Below are positions 1 to 6,353 of a stretch of 17,507 nt of DNA, in pieces. A model generated the notes under the pieces. It searched no databases, was not told the DNA's origin, and saw only the letters and a list, made by a program, of their open reading frames with translations. The translations under genes were made by a program, and so were the position numbers. Position 1 is the stretch's first letter; the number at the start of each line of letters is the position of its first letter. This DNA comes from SCGC-AG-212-J23 sp035762345 (GTDB taxonomy: Bacteria > Pseudomonadota > Gammaproteobacteria > Burkholderiales > SG8-39), in NCBI GenBank assembly GCA_035762345.1, contig DASTPE010000072.1:1-17507 (forward strand), in the 5' to 3' direction.

Positions 1-549
1 GTCAAGTTCCTCGTCTACCACTCCGGCTTCGTGACGGGCGTGAAGGAAGGCCCTTACGGGCAGAAGGACGGCATCGACACGCTCATCCGCTCGCTCGAGG
101 AGAACAATATCGGCTCGGGCTCCAACGTCTATGCCGAGCTCGGCAGCACGTGGCGCTTCCTCATGCGCGATCCCGAGCAGGCCGCGCACGCGCTCGGCAA
201 GCTCATCAAGCACTGCGGCGAGGACAATGTGCTCTGGGGCACCGATTCGATCTGGTACGGCTCGCCACAGGACCAGATCGTCGCTTTCAGGACCTTCCAG
301 ATCTCGCGCGAATTCCGGGAGCGCTACGGCTATCCCGAAATCACGCCCGCCCTGCGTGCGAAGATCTTCGGCCTGAACGGCGCCAAGGTGTATGGCATCT
401 CGGCTGACGAGCTGAGGCGGGTGCTCTCGCGCGATCGCGTCTCCGCCGAGAAGCTCGCTTACACCGAGCGACCGGATCCGCACTTCCTCACGTACGGGCC
501 GAAGACCCGGCGCGAATTTCTCGAGCTTTTCCAGCCGGCGCGCCGCTGA
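1..549 (+). CDS. Amidohydrolase-family metal-dependent hydrolase, C-terminal part (5' end outside window)
   Basis: Partial gene: the reading frame is open from base 1 and ends with TGA at 547-549, giving about 182 visible residues. The visible part reads like the C-terminal half of an amidohydrolase-2 type TIM-barrel enzyme. An early HSGF carries a probable metal-ligand histidine on a barrel strand. A later WGTDS motif, about residue 80 of the visible part, carries the aspartate that in this family sits in the metal site. These enzymes hydrolyse or decarboxylate small substrates; nothing visible identifies the substrate. The remaining C-terminal segment (DPHFLTYGPKTRREFLELF) is a typical tail outside the barrel. 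The next ORF begins 3 bases after the stop. The family is fairly certain, the specific function unknown. Confidence 0.8.
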   Translation, partial: VKFLVYHSGFVTGVKEGPYGQKDGIDTLIRSLEENNIGSGSNVYAELGSTWRFLMRDPEQAAHALGKLIKHCGEDNVLWGTDSIWYGSPQDQIVAFRTFQISREFRERYGYPEITPALRAKIFGLNGAKVYGISADELRRVLSRDRVSAEKLAYTERPDPHFLTYGPKTRREFLELFQPARR

Positions 550-552
550 ACA

Positions 553-729
553 ATGAATATTGAAGAATCCGAGCGCGTGCTCGCGTTCTGGTTTCCCGAC
601 CTTTCAGGCGCGGACCACGCGCGCCTGGTGCGCCAGTTCGAGTGGTGGTTTCGCGGCGGCGCCGATGCCGTAATCAGCGAGCGCTTTGCCCCGCTGCTCG
701 AGCGCGCGGCTCGGGCGGTGCCGTCCTAG
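553..729 (+). pseudogene. DUF924-family protein, 5' fragment (truncated)
   Basis: An ATG at 553 opens a 58-codon frame ending in TAG at 727-729. The product begins NIEESERVLAFWFPDL and continues with EWWFRGGADAVISERFAPLL. This is the characteristic start of DUF924 proteins: an N-terminal 'VL-FWF' stretch, then a W-WF/D-I-RF helix. Complete family members are roughly 180 residues, so only about the first third is present. The frame stops where family members continue with a D/W-rich helix, and the SDR ribosome binding site follows 22 bases later. I see no other DUF924 piece downstream in any frame, so the 3' part appears deleted. It could still be expressed as a short peptide. Identity is from memory of the family's N-terminal pattern. 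Confidence 0.6.
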
Positions 730-761
730 CCCGGCCGCTACCGCTGCATGCAAGGAGAGGG

Positions 762-1457
762 ATGAAATCAACGATTTTCATCACAGGGGCGGGCGGTAAC
801 CTGGGCCGCGCGGTCGCCAACGCATTCGCCGAGCGCGGGGCAAACCTCGTGCTGGTAGACCTCCAACGCGAAGCGCTGCAGAACAGCTTCGGCGCCTCGG
901 ACGAGCGGCGCGAGCTCGTGGCGGTGAATCTTCTTGACCGGGTCGAGGTCGACGCAACGGTCCACAAGGCCCTCGAGCGCTTCGGACGCATCGACGTCCT
1001 GTGCAACATCGCCGGCGCGTTCCGCATGGGGCCGCCGGTGCACGAGACGAAGGACGCGGACTGGAACTTTCTCTTCGACGTCAATGCGCGCACGGTGCTG
1101 CACACGGCTCGCGCGGTCGTACCGGGGATGCTGAAGGCAGGGGGCGGCAAGATCATCAATGTCGGTGCCTACGCCGCGCAGAAGGGCGTCGCGGGCATGG
1201 GTGCGTACATCGCGTCGAAAAGCGCCGTGATCCGCGTTACCGAGACCATGGCGGCGGAACTGCGCGAGAAGAACATCAACGTGAATTGCGTGCTGCCGAC
1301 GATCATCGACACGCCCGAGAACCGCGCGGCGATGCCGAAGGCGGACCCGCGGCGCTGGGTTGCGCCGCAGGACCTCGCGGCGGTGATCGTGTTCCTCGCA
1401 TCCGACGCGGCGCGCGCGGTGCACGGCGCCGCGATCCCGGTCACGGGCTTGAGCTAG
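762..1457 (+). CDS. Short-chain dehydrogenase/reductase, dihydropteridine-reductase-like clade
   Basis: 231 residues, the usual length for a classical SDR. The start is the ATG at 762, preceded by AAGGAG at 752-757; the longer upstream frame has no support. Motifs: dinucleotide-binding TGAGGNLG at residues 8-15, an acidic D33 at the end of the second strand (suggesting NAD rather than NADP), NIAG at 82-85, and YIASK with Tyr149 and Lys153. The position 13 residues before the tyrosine, normally the catalytic serine, is Ala136 (NVGAYAAQ). The C-terminal segment LPTIIDTPENRAAMPKAD followed by W199 resembles the same region of animal quinoid dihydropteridine reductase, which also lacks that serine. 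The substrate is unknown. It probably shares a transcript with the hydrolase 10 bases downstream. Confidence 0.88.
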   Translation: MKSTIFITGAGGNLGRAVANAFAERGANLVLVDLQREALQNSFGASDERRELVAVNLLDRVEVDATVHKALERFGRIDVLCNIAGAFRMGPPVHETKDADWNFLFDVNARTVLHTARAVVPGMLKAGGGKIINVGAYAAQKGVAGMGAYIASKSAVIRVTETMAAELREKNINVNCVLPTIIDTPENRAAMPKADPRRWVAPQDLAAVIVFLASDAARAVHGAAIPVTGLS

Positions 1458-1467
1458 CGCGCGGCTT

Positions 1468-2235
1468 ATGAGGACCCAGCGGATCACCTTCCCCGCTAGC
1501 GAAGGACAGAAGCTCGCGGCGCGCCTCGATGCCCCGGACGAGGAACTGCGTGCGTACGCCTTGTTCGCGCACTGCTTCACCTGCGGCAAGGACGTCTTCG
1601 CCGCGAGCCGGATAGCGCAGCGGCTCACTGAGCACGGCGTCGCCGTGCTGCGCTTCGACTTCACCGGAATCGGTGCGAGCGAAGGCGAATTTGCGAACAC
1701 CAACTTTTCGTCGAACGTGGCCGACTTGATTGCCGCCGCCTCGCACCTGCGGGAAGCCTACAAAGCACCCGCGCTGCTGATCGGTCACAGTCTCGGAGGC
1801 GCGGCGGTGCTCGCTGCAGCGCTCGAGGTGCCGGAGTCGAAGGCCGTCGTCACGATCGCCGCGCCGAGCGATCCCGGCCATGTCGCCGGGCTATTCCGCG
1901 AGCAGGTTGCGGAGATCGAAGCGAAGGGCGAAGCGCTCGTGCAGCTCGCCGGACGCCCCTTCAGGATCAAGCGCCAGTTCCTGGCCGACGCTGCGGAGCA
2001 GAACCTCGCTTCGAAAGTCGCCCGCCTGCGGCAGGCGCTCCTCATCATGCATTCGCCCAGGGATGCGACCGTCGACATCGCCAATGCGACGCGAATCTTC
2101 ATGGCGGCCAAGCATCCGAAGAGCTTCGTATCGCTCGATCATGCCGATCACCTGCTCAGCGCAAGGCAGGACGCGGTCTACGCAGCGAACGTGATCGCGG
2201 CTTGGGCCGAGCCTTACGCCTGGAGCGTCGTTTGA
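1468..2235 (+). CDS. Alpha/beta hydrolase of the type usually fused to an OsmC domain
   Basis: 255 residues, ATG start 10 bases after the SDR stop, with no clear Shine-Dalgarno; translation may depend on the upstream gene. The serine-hydrolase triad is visible: Ser108 in GHSLGG, Asp199 in HSPRDA and His228 in DHADHL. An early FAHCFTCGKD (33-42) and RFDFTGIGASEGEF are hallmarks of the hydrolase half of proteins usually annotated as bifunctional alpha/beta hydrolase/OsmC, of about 400 residues. Here the chain ends at the domain boundary (AAWAEPY), so the OsmC half is absent. The only OsmC-family gene in the window is the separate Ohr gene at 3869-4306 on the other strand. Cytoplasmic; substrate unknown, probably an ester or acyl compound. 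Confidence 0.87.
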   Translation: MRTQRITFPASEGQKLAARLDAPDEELRAYALFAHCFTCGKDVFAASRIAQRLTEHGVAVLRFDFTGIGASEGEFANTNFSSNVADLIAAASHLREAYKAPALLIGHSLGGAAVLAAALEVPESKAVVTIAAPSDPGHVAGLFREQVAEIEAKGEALVQLAGRPFRIKRQFLADAAEQNLASKVARLRQALLIMHSPRDATVDIANATRIFMAAKHPKSFVSLDHADHLLSARQDAVYAANVIAAWAEPYAWSVV

Positions 2236-2252
2236 ATCGGCAGGCCCGATTT
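2234..2252. terminator. Candidate bidirectional hairpin between convergent genes
   Basis: The 16-base gap between the convergent hydrolase and patatin stop codons is almost entirely the perfect inverted repeat AATCGG-caggc-CCGATT (2235-2251). There is no strong U-run on either side, so it would be a weak or attenuating terminator, or only a spacer. Confidence 0.35.
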
Positions 2253-3418
2253 CACGAGCGTGACGGAAGCCGCTGCATTTCGCCATGTTGTATCGCAGCG
2301 GTTCGCTTGGGCTCGACGAGGTCGAAAACGCGCACGCCGTAGTGATCGGGCTTGTGCTCGGTAAAGCGAGGATCGCGCAGCGTCTGCAACACATCGGCAT
2401 GACCGGAAGCCCAGTGCTCGCGCATCGTCCAGCGCGAGAACTGGTAGTCCTTCGAGTGGTGCTCGTACTGCTTCGCGCGGTAGATGAGGTGCACGATGTC
2501 GAAACCGCTGCACGTGATGCGCGTGCGCGCGAGGAGCTCCTGCGCGTCGGGATCGGCGCGCAGCTCGGGAGGGAGCTTCGCGACCAGACGACGCGCGGCT
2601 TCCGAAACGCGGCGCCAGGCGACCTCCATGTCGGTGTTGCGCCGGGTGCGGCTGGAATAGCGGATGTCCTTCTCGCGCTCGGCGACGTCCAAGAGCGTTG
2701 CTGGGAAGTCCCCGCGCGCCGGGAAAAGGTCGACCTGGAACAGCACGCGATGGCCTCCTCCTGGCTGCTCGAGCACGTAGTCGAGCGGCGTGTTGGAGAC
2801 GAGGCCGCCGTCCCAGTAATGCTCGCCGTCGATCTCCACCGGCGGCAGACCCGGCGGCAACGCGCCGCTCGCCATGATGTGCCGCGCGTCGATGCGCTGC
2901 TTGGCCGAATCGAAGTAGGCGAAGTTGCCGGTGCGCACGTTGACCGCGCCGACCGATAGGCGCACTTCGCCCGCGTTCAGCCGGTCGAAGTCGACCAGGC
3001 GCTCGAGCGTCGCCCGGAGCGGCGCCGTGTCGTAATAGCTGACCGCCTCCGGCGTTCCCGGCACGCGGAGAAGCGCGGGCGGTACGCGCGGCGTGAAGAA
3101 CCCGGGCACGCCGAAGAGCAGCGACTGCAGCGCACTTGCGCCGTTCAAGAACACCCGATGGTCACCGTCGGCGCGGAACCACGGGTCCGGCAACGCGGAG
3201 CTCACGAGCTCCCAGAATTCCCGCAGCCGCGCGACGCGTTCGCCCGGCGCATTGCCCGCGATCAGCGCGCAGTTGACCGCGCCGATCGAAATCCCGGTGA
3301 CCCAGTTGGGCGCGATGCCTTCGCTCGCCATCGCCTCGAACACGCCTGCCTGGTAAGCGCCGAGCGCGCCGCCGCCCTGCAGCACAAGAACGTAATCGTG
3401 GTGTGTTGCGCGGTCCAT
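2252..3418 (-). CDS. Patatin-like phospholipase with C-terminal DUF3734
   Basis: 388 residues. The catalytic dyad is clear: oxyanion-hole loop GGGALGAYQAG (15-25), nucleophile Ser44 in GISIG, and Asp203 in YWDGGLVSNTPL. The N-terminal two thirds is a patatin lipid acyl hydrolase. The C-terminal third (about residues 240-380: YSSRTRRNTD, RAKQYEHHSKDYQFSRWTM, HWASGHADV) matches the DUF3734 extension of a bacterial patatin subgroup. There is no signal peptide, so a cytoplasmic or membrane-associated acyl hydrolase is likely. The start ATG (3418) has AGGAGG at 3428-3433 that overlaps the stop region of the MaoC-like gene, so the two are co-transcribed and probably coupled. The true substrate (phospholipid, acyl-CoA or polyester) cannot be read from sequence. 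Confidence 0.9.
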   Translation of the reverse strand: MDRATHHDYVLVLQGGGALGAYQAGVFEAMASEGIAPNWVTGISIGAVNCALIAGNAPGERVARLREFWELVSSALPDPWFRADGDHRVFLNGASALQSLLFGVPGFFTPRVPPALLRVPGTPEAVSYYDTAPLRATLERLVDFDRLNAGEVRLSVGAVNVRTGNFAYFDSAKQRIDARHIMASGALPPGLPPVEIDGEHYWDGGLVSNTPLDYVLEQPGGGHRVLFQVDLFPARGDFPATLLDVAEREKDIRYSSRTRRNTDMEVAWRRVSEAARRLVAKLPPELRADPDAQELLARTRITCSGFDIVHLIYRAKQYEHHSKDYQFSRWTMREHWASGHADVLQTLRDPRFTEHKPDHYGVRVFDLVEPKRTAAIQHGEMQRLPSRS

Positions 3419-3422
3419 CGTG

Positions 3423-3872
3423 TCACGCCTCCTGACGTCTCGGAACGAAGATGTTGCCGACCGACACCTGCACCGCCTCTTCCCGCTGGTTTAGCGTCGT
3501 CGTCCTCAGCTTCACCACGCCGCGGTCGGTGCGCGACTTGAGCGGCCGGACTTCCAGGATCTCGCTTTCGACCCGCAGCTCGTCACCCGGCCGCACCGGC
3601 AGCGGCCAGCGCAGCTCGTCGAAGCCCGCGCCGATGATGCCGCCTGCGGGCTTCAAGTCACTGTCGACGAGGAGGCGCATTGTAAGCGCGGCGGTGTGCC
3701 ATCCGCTCGCCGCCAAACCCCGGAACAGGGACGTACGCGCGGCGTCTTCATTCAAGTGAAACGGCTGAGGATCGAATTCCGTGGCGAAGCTCTTGATGCG
3801 ATCAGTCTCCACCCGAATGCGGCCGCTCCCGGCGTACACCTGGCCGGCCGCGAAGTCCTCGAGATACCTCAT
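3423..3872 (-). CDS. MaoC-like hot-dog dehydratase
   Basis: 149 residues, full length for a single hot-dog domain. The hydratase motif FDPQPFHLNEDAA carries the expected catalytic pair Asp34 and His39. It is followed by GLAASGWHTAALTMRL, the usual central helix, and RPGDELRVESEILEVRP, the strand pattern of MaoC or (R)-specific enoyl-CoA hydratases. The likely role is reversible hydration of an enoyl-acyl thioester. Its start ATG overlaps the stop of Ohr (ATGA at 3869-3872) and its own end carries the ribosome binding site of the patatin gene, so all three form one operon. Some MaoC-like proteins lack known substrates, so the exact reaction stays open. Confidence 0.87.
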   Translation of the reverse strand: MRYLEDFAAGQVYAGSGRIRVETDRIKSFATEFDPQPFHLNEDAARTSLFRGLAASGWHTAALTMRLLVDSDLKPAGGIIGAGFDELRWPLPVRPGDELRVESEILEVRPLKSRTDRGVVKLRTTTLNQREEAVQVSVGNIFVPRRQEA

Positions 3873-4306
3873 GAACCCATGACTTCGAACGACACGTCCA
3901 CGTTGTTTCGCGTGGCGTGGGAGTAAGGGCAGATCTTCTCGTGGGCATCTTTCACCATCGCCGCGAGCTCGGCCTGCGGAATGCTCTTGTCCTCGACGCG
4001 CATCTTCACCGTGATGCCGAACCCGCCGCCCTCGCGCGGGCCGATGGACACCGCGCTCGTCACCTTGGCGTTGGCGGCGTTGCGTTTCTTCTGCTTCGCG
4101 ACGAAGTCCACCGCCCCGCCGAAGCAGGCGGCATAGCCCGCGGCGAAGAGGTGCTCGGGGGTAGCCGTTCCGGGCTTGCCCGGGCCGCCCATTTCCTTCG
4201 GGACCGAGAGGTCCACCTTGACCAGGCCGTCGCTCGTCTCGGTGCGCCCGTTGCGCCCGCCTGCGGCGGTCGCAGTTGCGGTAAAAAGGGGCTTGATCTT
4301 ATCCAT
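3869..4306 (-). CDS. ohr: Organic hydroperoxide resistance protein (Ohr/OsmC family)
   Basis: The frame can be extended to 4414, but the ATG at 4306 is preceded by AAAGGAG with good spacing and gives 145 residues, the standard Ohr length. The redox pair is present: peroxidatic Cys61 in AAGYAACFGGA and resolving Cys126 in KICPYSHATRNN. Glu51 (TPEHLFAAGYA) and an N-terminal arginine (R18 or R21) match residues that activate the cysteine in characterised Ohr proteins. The motif context ATPEHLFA and NNVDVSFEV favours Ohr over OsmC. It reduces organic and fatty-acid hydroperoxides using lipoylated proteins as reductant. First gene of an operon with MaoC and patatin, so peroxide defence may be tied to acyl-chain turnover (inference). 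No OhrR-type regulator gene is seen in the window. Confidence 0.9.
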   Translation of the reverse strand: MDKIKPLFTATATAAGGRNGRTETSDGLVKVDLSVPKEMGGPGKPGTATPEHLFAAGYAACFGGAVDFVAKQKKRNAANAKVTSAVSIGPREGGGFGITVKMRVEDKSIPQAELAAMVKDAHEKICPYSHATRNNVDVSFEVMGS

Positions 4307-4383
4307 GATCTCTCCTTTCGATAGGCTGATTGTCGCGCTATGGACGACAGGCGTTTCACACGGGATTTCCGCATAGTGTGCCC
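4307..4383. promoter_or_regulatory. Divergent promoter region between ohr and the outer-membrane barrel gene
   Basis: These 77 bases separate two divergent start codons, so they must hold promoters for both directions. They are locally AT-richer than the flanks. A short inverted repeat TGTCG...CGACA (4331-4335 and 4345-4349) could be an operator, but it does not match the OhrR-type TACAATT palindrome. I could not assign convincing -35/-10 boxes. Confidence 0.35.
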
Positions 4384-4809
4384 ATGCGTGCGCGGCTGAT
4401 CGCAATTTTGGCACTCTGCTTCGCTTCTTTTGGCCTGCACGCGCGCGATTGGTTCGACGACGGCCGCATCGGTGCGGGACTCGACATCGTCCACCAGCAG
4501 GGGATGCCGATGGCCTCGCTCGCGCTCTATCCGGCCTCGTTCCTCCTATGGGAGCACAACTGGGGGGTCGCCCTCACGTATCCGATCGGCCCGCGCGTCG
4601 GATGGAGCGGCGCCGTGGGCGGCATCTACGTGTACCGCACCGACGACGACATCGGCACGAACCTCAACTTTCTTTTCCGCCTGAGCTACTGTGGCGAAAA
4701 GCTGTGCCTGAGCTTCGCGCATATCTCGCACGGCGAGGCACTCGGCATCGAGACCGACAAGGCGAACTCCGGGCTTAACTTCCTGTACCTGGAATACCGA
4801 TACCGCTGA
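4384..4809 (+). CDS. Small outer-membrane beta-barrel protein, PagL/acyloxyacyl-hydrolase-like
   Basis: The start at 4384 gives a clear Sec signal peptide: RAR, then a hydrophobic core to about residue 20, cleaving after LHA. The mature protein is about 121 residues, short for PagL. It alternates polar and hydrophobic residues with strand-ending aromatics and finishes in FLYLEYRYR, as outer-membrane barrels do. FAHISHG (H113, S115), followed by an N-S-G-L-N turn, resembles the HxS active-site strand of lipid A 3-O-deacylase PagL, where His and Ser are catalytic. The third (Glu) residue cannot be placed with confidence. C103 and C108 could form a disulfide. If the match holds, it trims an acyl chain from lipid A in the outer membrane. 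The 3' end overlaps the opposite-strand DedA gene by 35 bases. Confidence 0.58.
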   Translation: MRARLIAILALCFASFGLHARDWFDDGRIGAGLDIVHQQGMPMASLALYPASFLLWEHNWGVALTYPIGPRVGWSGAVGGIYVYRTDDDIGTNLNFLFRLSYCGEKLCLSFAHISHGEALGIETDKANSGLNFLYLEYRYR

Positions 4810-5698
4810 CCCAGGCATCGAATCCTCCCGCAAGAGGCCGCACGCGGCGGATGCCGCGACTCCTGAGAAGCATCGCCACCTTCACCGCCGTCGCGTCGTT
4901 CGGGCATGCGCAGTACACGACGACGTCGCCGTCCGGTGGAATCTGCGGCAGCGCCGCCTCGAGGTCGTCGAGGTCGACGGCGCGCGCGCCGGGAATCATG
5001 CGCGGATCGAGGCTGCGATGCGTGCGCGAGCGCACGTCGAGCACGATCGGCGCCTCGCCGCGCCGGATCATGTCGTTGAGCTCCGCGACGGCGATGCGCG
5101 TGGCGCGCAGCGACTTCAGGAAACGCCGGCGAGCGAACCAGCGCCAGGCGACGTAGAGCGCGACGACGGCGATAACGATCAGCAGCGCGTGGCCGCTGTA
5201 CAGGGCGAGCCAGTCCATGAGCCGGCTGATCTCGTCATGCAACACGAGGCCAAGGACCAGCCCCGCGCCCGCCCACAGCGCGGTCCCCGCCCCATAGAAG
5301 AAGAGAAATCCGCCGGCGCCGAAGCGGAACGTCCCCGCGAGCGGCGGCCCAACGTGGCCGAGGCCGGGGACGAACTTGGCGGCGACGAGCGCCGCGGCGC
5401 CGTGCCGCTGGAACAAATTTTCCGTCTGGCGCACGCAGCTGTCCTGCGAAAGCGAGATGCGGCACACGGTCTTCAGCACGCGGTAGCCGTAGCGCTGCCC
5501 CGCCCAGAACCACGGCAGGCTGCCGATCACCGATGCCAGAATGGCGAGCGCGAGCGCATAAACGCCATAGAGCGGATCGACGGCGGCGTGCGCGCCGGCG
5601 AGCATCAGCACCGGCATCGCCGGAATCGGCGCGCCGAGCTGCTGCACCAGCACTACGGCGAAAACGCCGATCAGCCCGTACTCAGGATCGAAAGGCAT
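4775..5698 (-). CDS. DedA-family membrane protein fused to a rhodanese domain
   Basis: 307 residues in two parts. Residues 1-190 form a DedA/VTT membrane domain: a re-entrant GAPIPAMPVLMLAG near the N-terminus, AAKFVPGLGHVGPPLAG in the middle and a long C-terminal helix ending in basic WRWFARRR. Residues about 200-300 are a rhodanese domain, with VLDVRSRTHRSLDPRMIPGA and the active-site loop YCACPNDATAV. DedA proteins act in lipid-carrier scrambling and envelope homeostasis; rhodaneses carry sulfur on cysteine. In the first loop, the site where many DedA proteins have Glu is Gln here (VQQLGAP). The ATG at 5698 has no evident Shine-Dalgarno, and the upstream small ORF stops only 6 bases before it, suggesting coupling. 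Fusions of this kind are known; the joint function is not. Confidence 0.9.
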   Translation of the reverse strand: MPFDPEYGLIGVFAVVLVQQLGAPIPAMPVLMLAGAHAAVDPLYGVYALALAILASVIGSLPWFWAGQRYGYRVLKTVCRISLSQDSCVRQTENLFQRHGAAALVAAKFVPGLGHVGPPLAGTFRFGAGGFLFFYGAGTALWAGAGLVLGLVLHDEISRLMDWLALYSGHALLIVIAVVALYVAWRWFARRRFLKSLRATRIAVAELNDMIRRGEAPIVLDVRSRTHRSLDPRMIPGARAVDLDDLEAALPQIPPDGDVVVYCACPNDATAVKVAMLLRSRGIRRVRPLAGGFDAWVSGIGIPGTGS

Positions 5699-5704
5699 GA
5701 TATT

Positions 5705-5923
5705 TCAATGACGCATTTTGCCGCCCTGGTTGCGTTCCGGGGATGACAACCGGCTACGAACGGGTTGCAATTGCAGCAAGCCGTTTTCCGCTACGCGCCG
5801 CCGATAGTTTTCAGATAATCCGGGGCGCTTTGCCGCCATCGGAAGGCCGATACCGGCCGCTAGTGCGGCGCCGGTGATCAGGACATTCCGGCGCGTTGCG
5901 TTGAACTTCGGGTCTTCGTGCAT
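5705..5923 (-). CDS. Short Tat-signal ORF, possibly a truncated gene
   Basis: A 72-codon ORF whose first half looks like a twin-arginine signal: ATRRNVLITGAALAAGIGLP (about residues 9-28), with RR followed by a hydrophobic stretch and an AAK cleavage-like site. The remaining 40 residues (KRPGLSENYRRR, then QLQPVRSRLSSPER) show no domain I recognise, are basic and low in hydrophobic content, and lie in locally AT-richer DNA. This could be a tiny exported protein, or the 5' end of a larger Tat substrate whose body was lost. No strong ribosome binding site is present. It stops 6 bases before the DedA-rhodanese start. Confidence 0.45.
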   Translation of the reverse strand: MHEDPKFNATRRNVLITGAALAAGIGLPMAAKRPGLSENYRRRVAENGLLQLQPVRSRLSSPERNQGGKMRH

Positions 5924-5996
5924 GCCCGTAGTCTTGCCGGGCGGTGCGGCGCGCAGATGTCGCCGCGGGGAAGTTATGCGTCAGCCGACACGAAGC

Positions 5997-6281
5997 TCAA
6001 TGGATCGCGCGGGCGAACGTGCGGCCGCGCATCAGCCCGACCGCATCCGGGCGCTCTTCGGCGAGCTCGGCGAGCGCCTCTACTAGCTCCTGATAGAAGT
6101 CGGCTCCGACCGTGTACCCGGGCCAGGCGTGAACGGCCACGTCGGCAAACTCGAGATCCTGGCGCAGCGAAAAGCCGCTAAGCATCGGCAGGCGGCGGAA
6201 GAGCGCATGGATATGCTCTTCGACGATCGCCTCGGCACGGCTACGGCGGCTCTCTTGCAGACGGGTCTCGGATGCCTTCAT
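5997..6281 (-). CDS. Conserved-looking hypothetical protein
   Basis: The frame is 94 residues from the ATG at 6281, or 109 from a GTG at 6326; neither start has a strong ribosome binding site and I prefer the ATG. There is no signal peptide or membrane segment. It has a charged N-terminal helix (ETRLQESRRSRAEAIVEEH), a central HALFRRLPMLSGFSL, a short region with HAWPGY, and an acidic amphipathic C-terminal helix (FYQELVEALAELAEERPD) ending LMRGRTFARAIH. The pattern looks like a real small soluble protein, and I recall similar proteobacterial hypotheticals, but I cannot give a function. It lies just upstream of the Tat-signal ORF and downstream of the redox operon, on the same strand as both. 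Confidence 0.6.
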   Translation of the reverse strand: MKASETRLQESRRSRAEAIVEEHIHALFRRLPMLSGFSLRQDLEFADVAVHAWPGYTVGADFYQELVEALAELAEERPDAVGLMRGRTFARAIH

Positions 6282-6353
6282 GGCCCCAACTATGCACCGC
6301 GTTCGTAGCCGGCGTATTTCCGCCACGCCCTGGCTTGTTTCAATTGGAATCTA

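Noticed and set aside
4307..4414. N-terminal extension of Ohr to 4414
   Set aside because: The ATG at 4306 has a strong Shine-Dalgarno and gives exactly the family length; the extension would run into the divergent gene's start.
5750..6312. 13-base inverted repeat CGTTCGTAGCCGG (5750-5762 and 6300-6312) flanking the Tat ORF and hypothetical gene
   Set aside because: A 13-mer inverted pair is expected by chance several times in a window this size, and there is no transposase or target duplication, so it is not treated as a mobile-element boundary.
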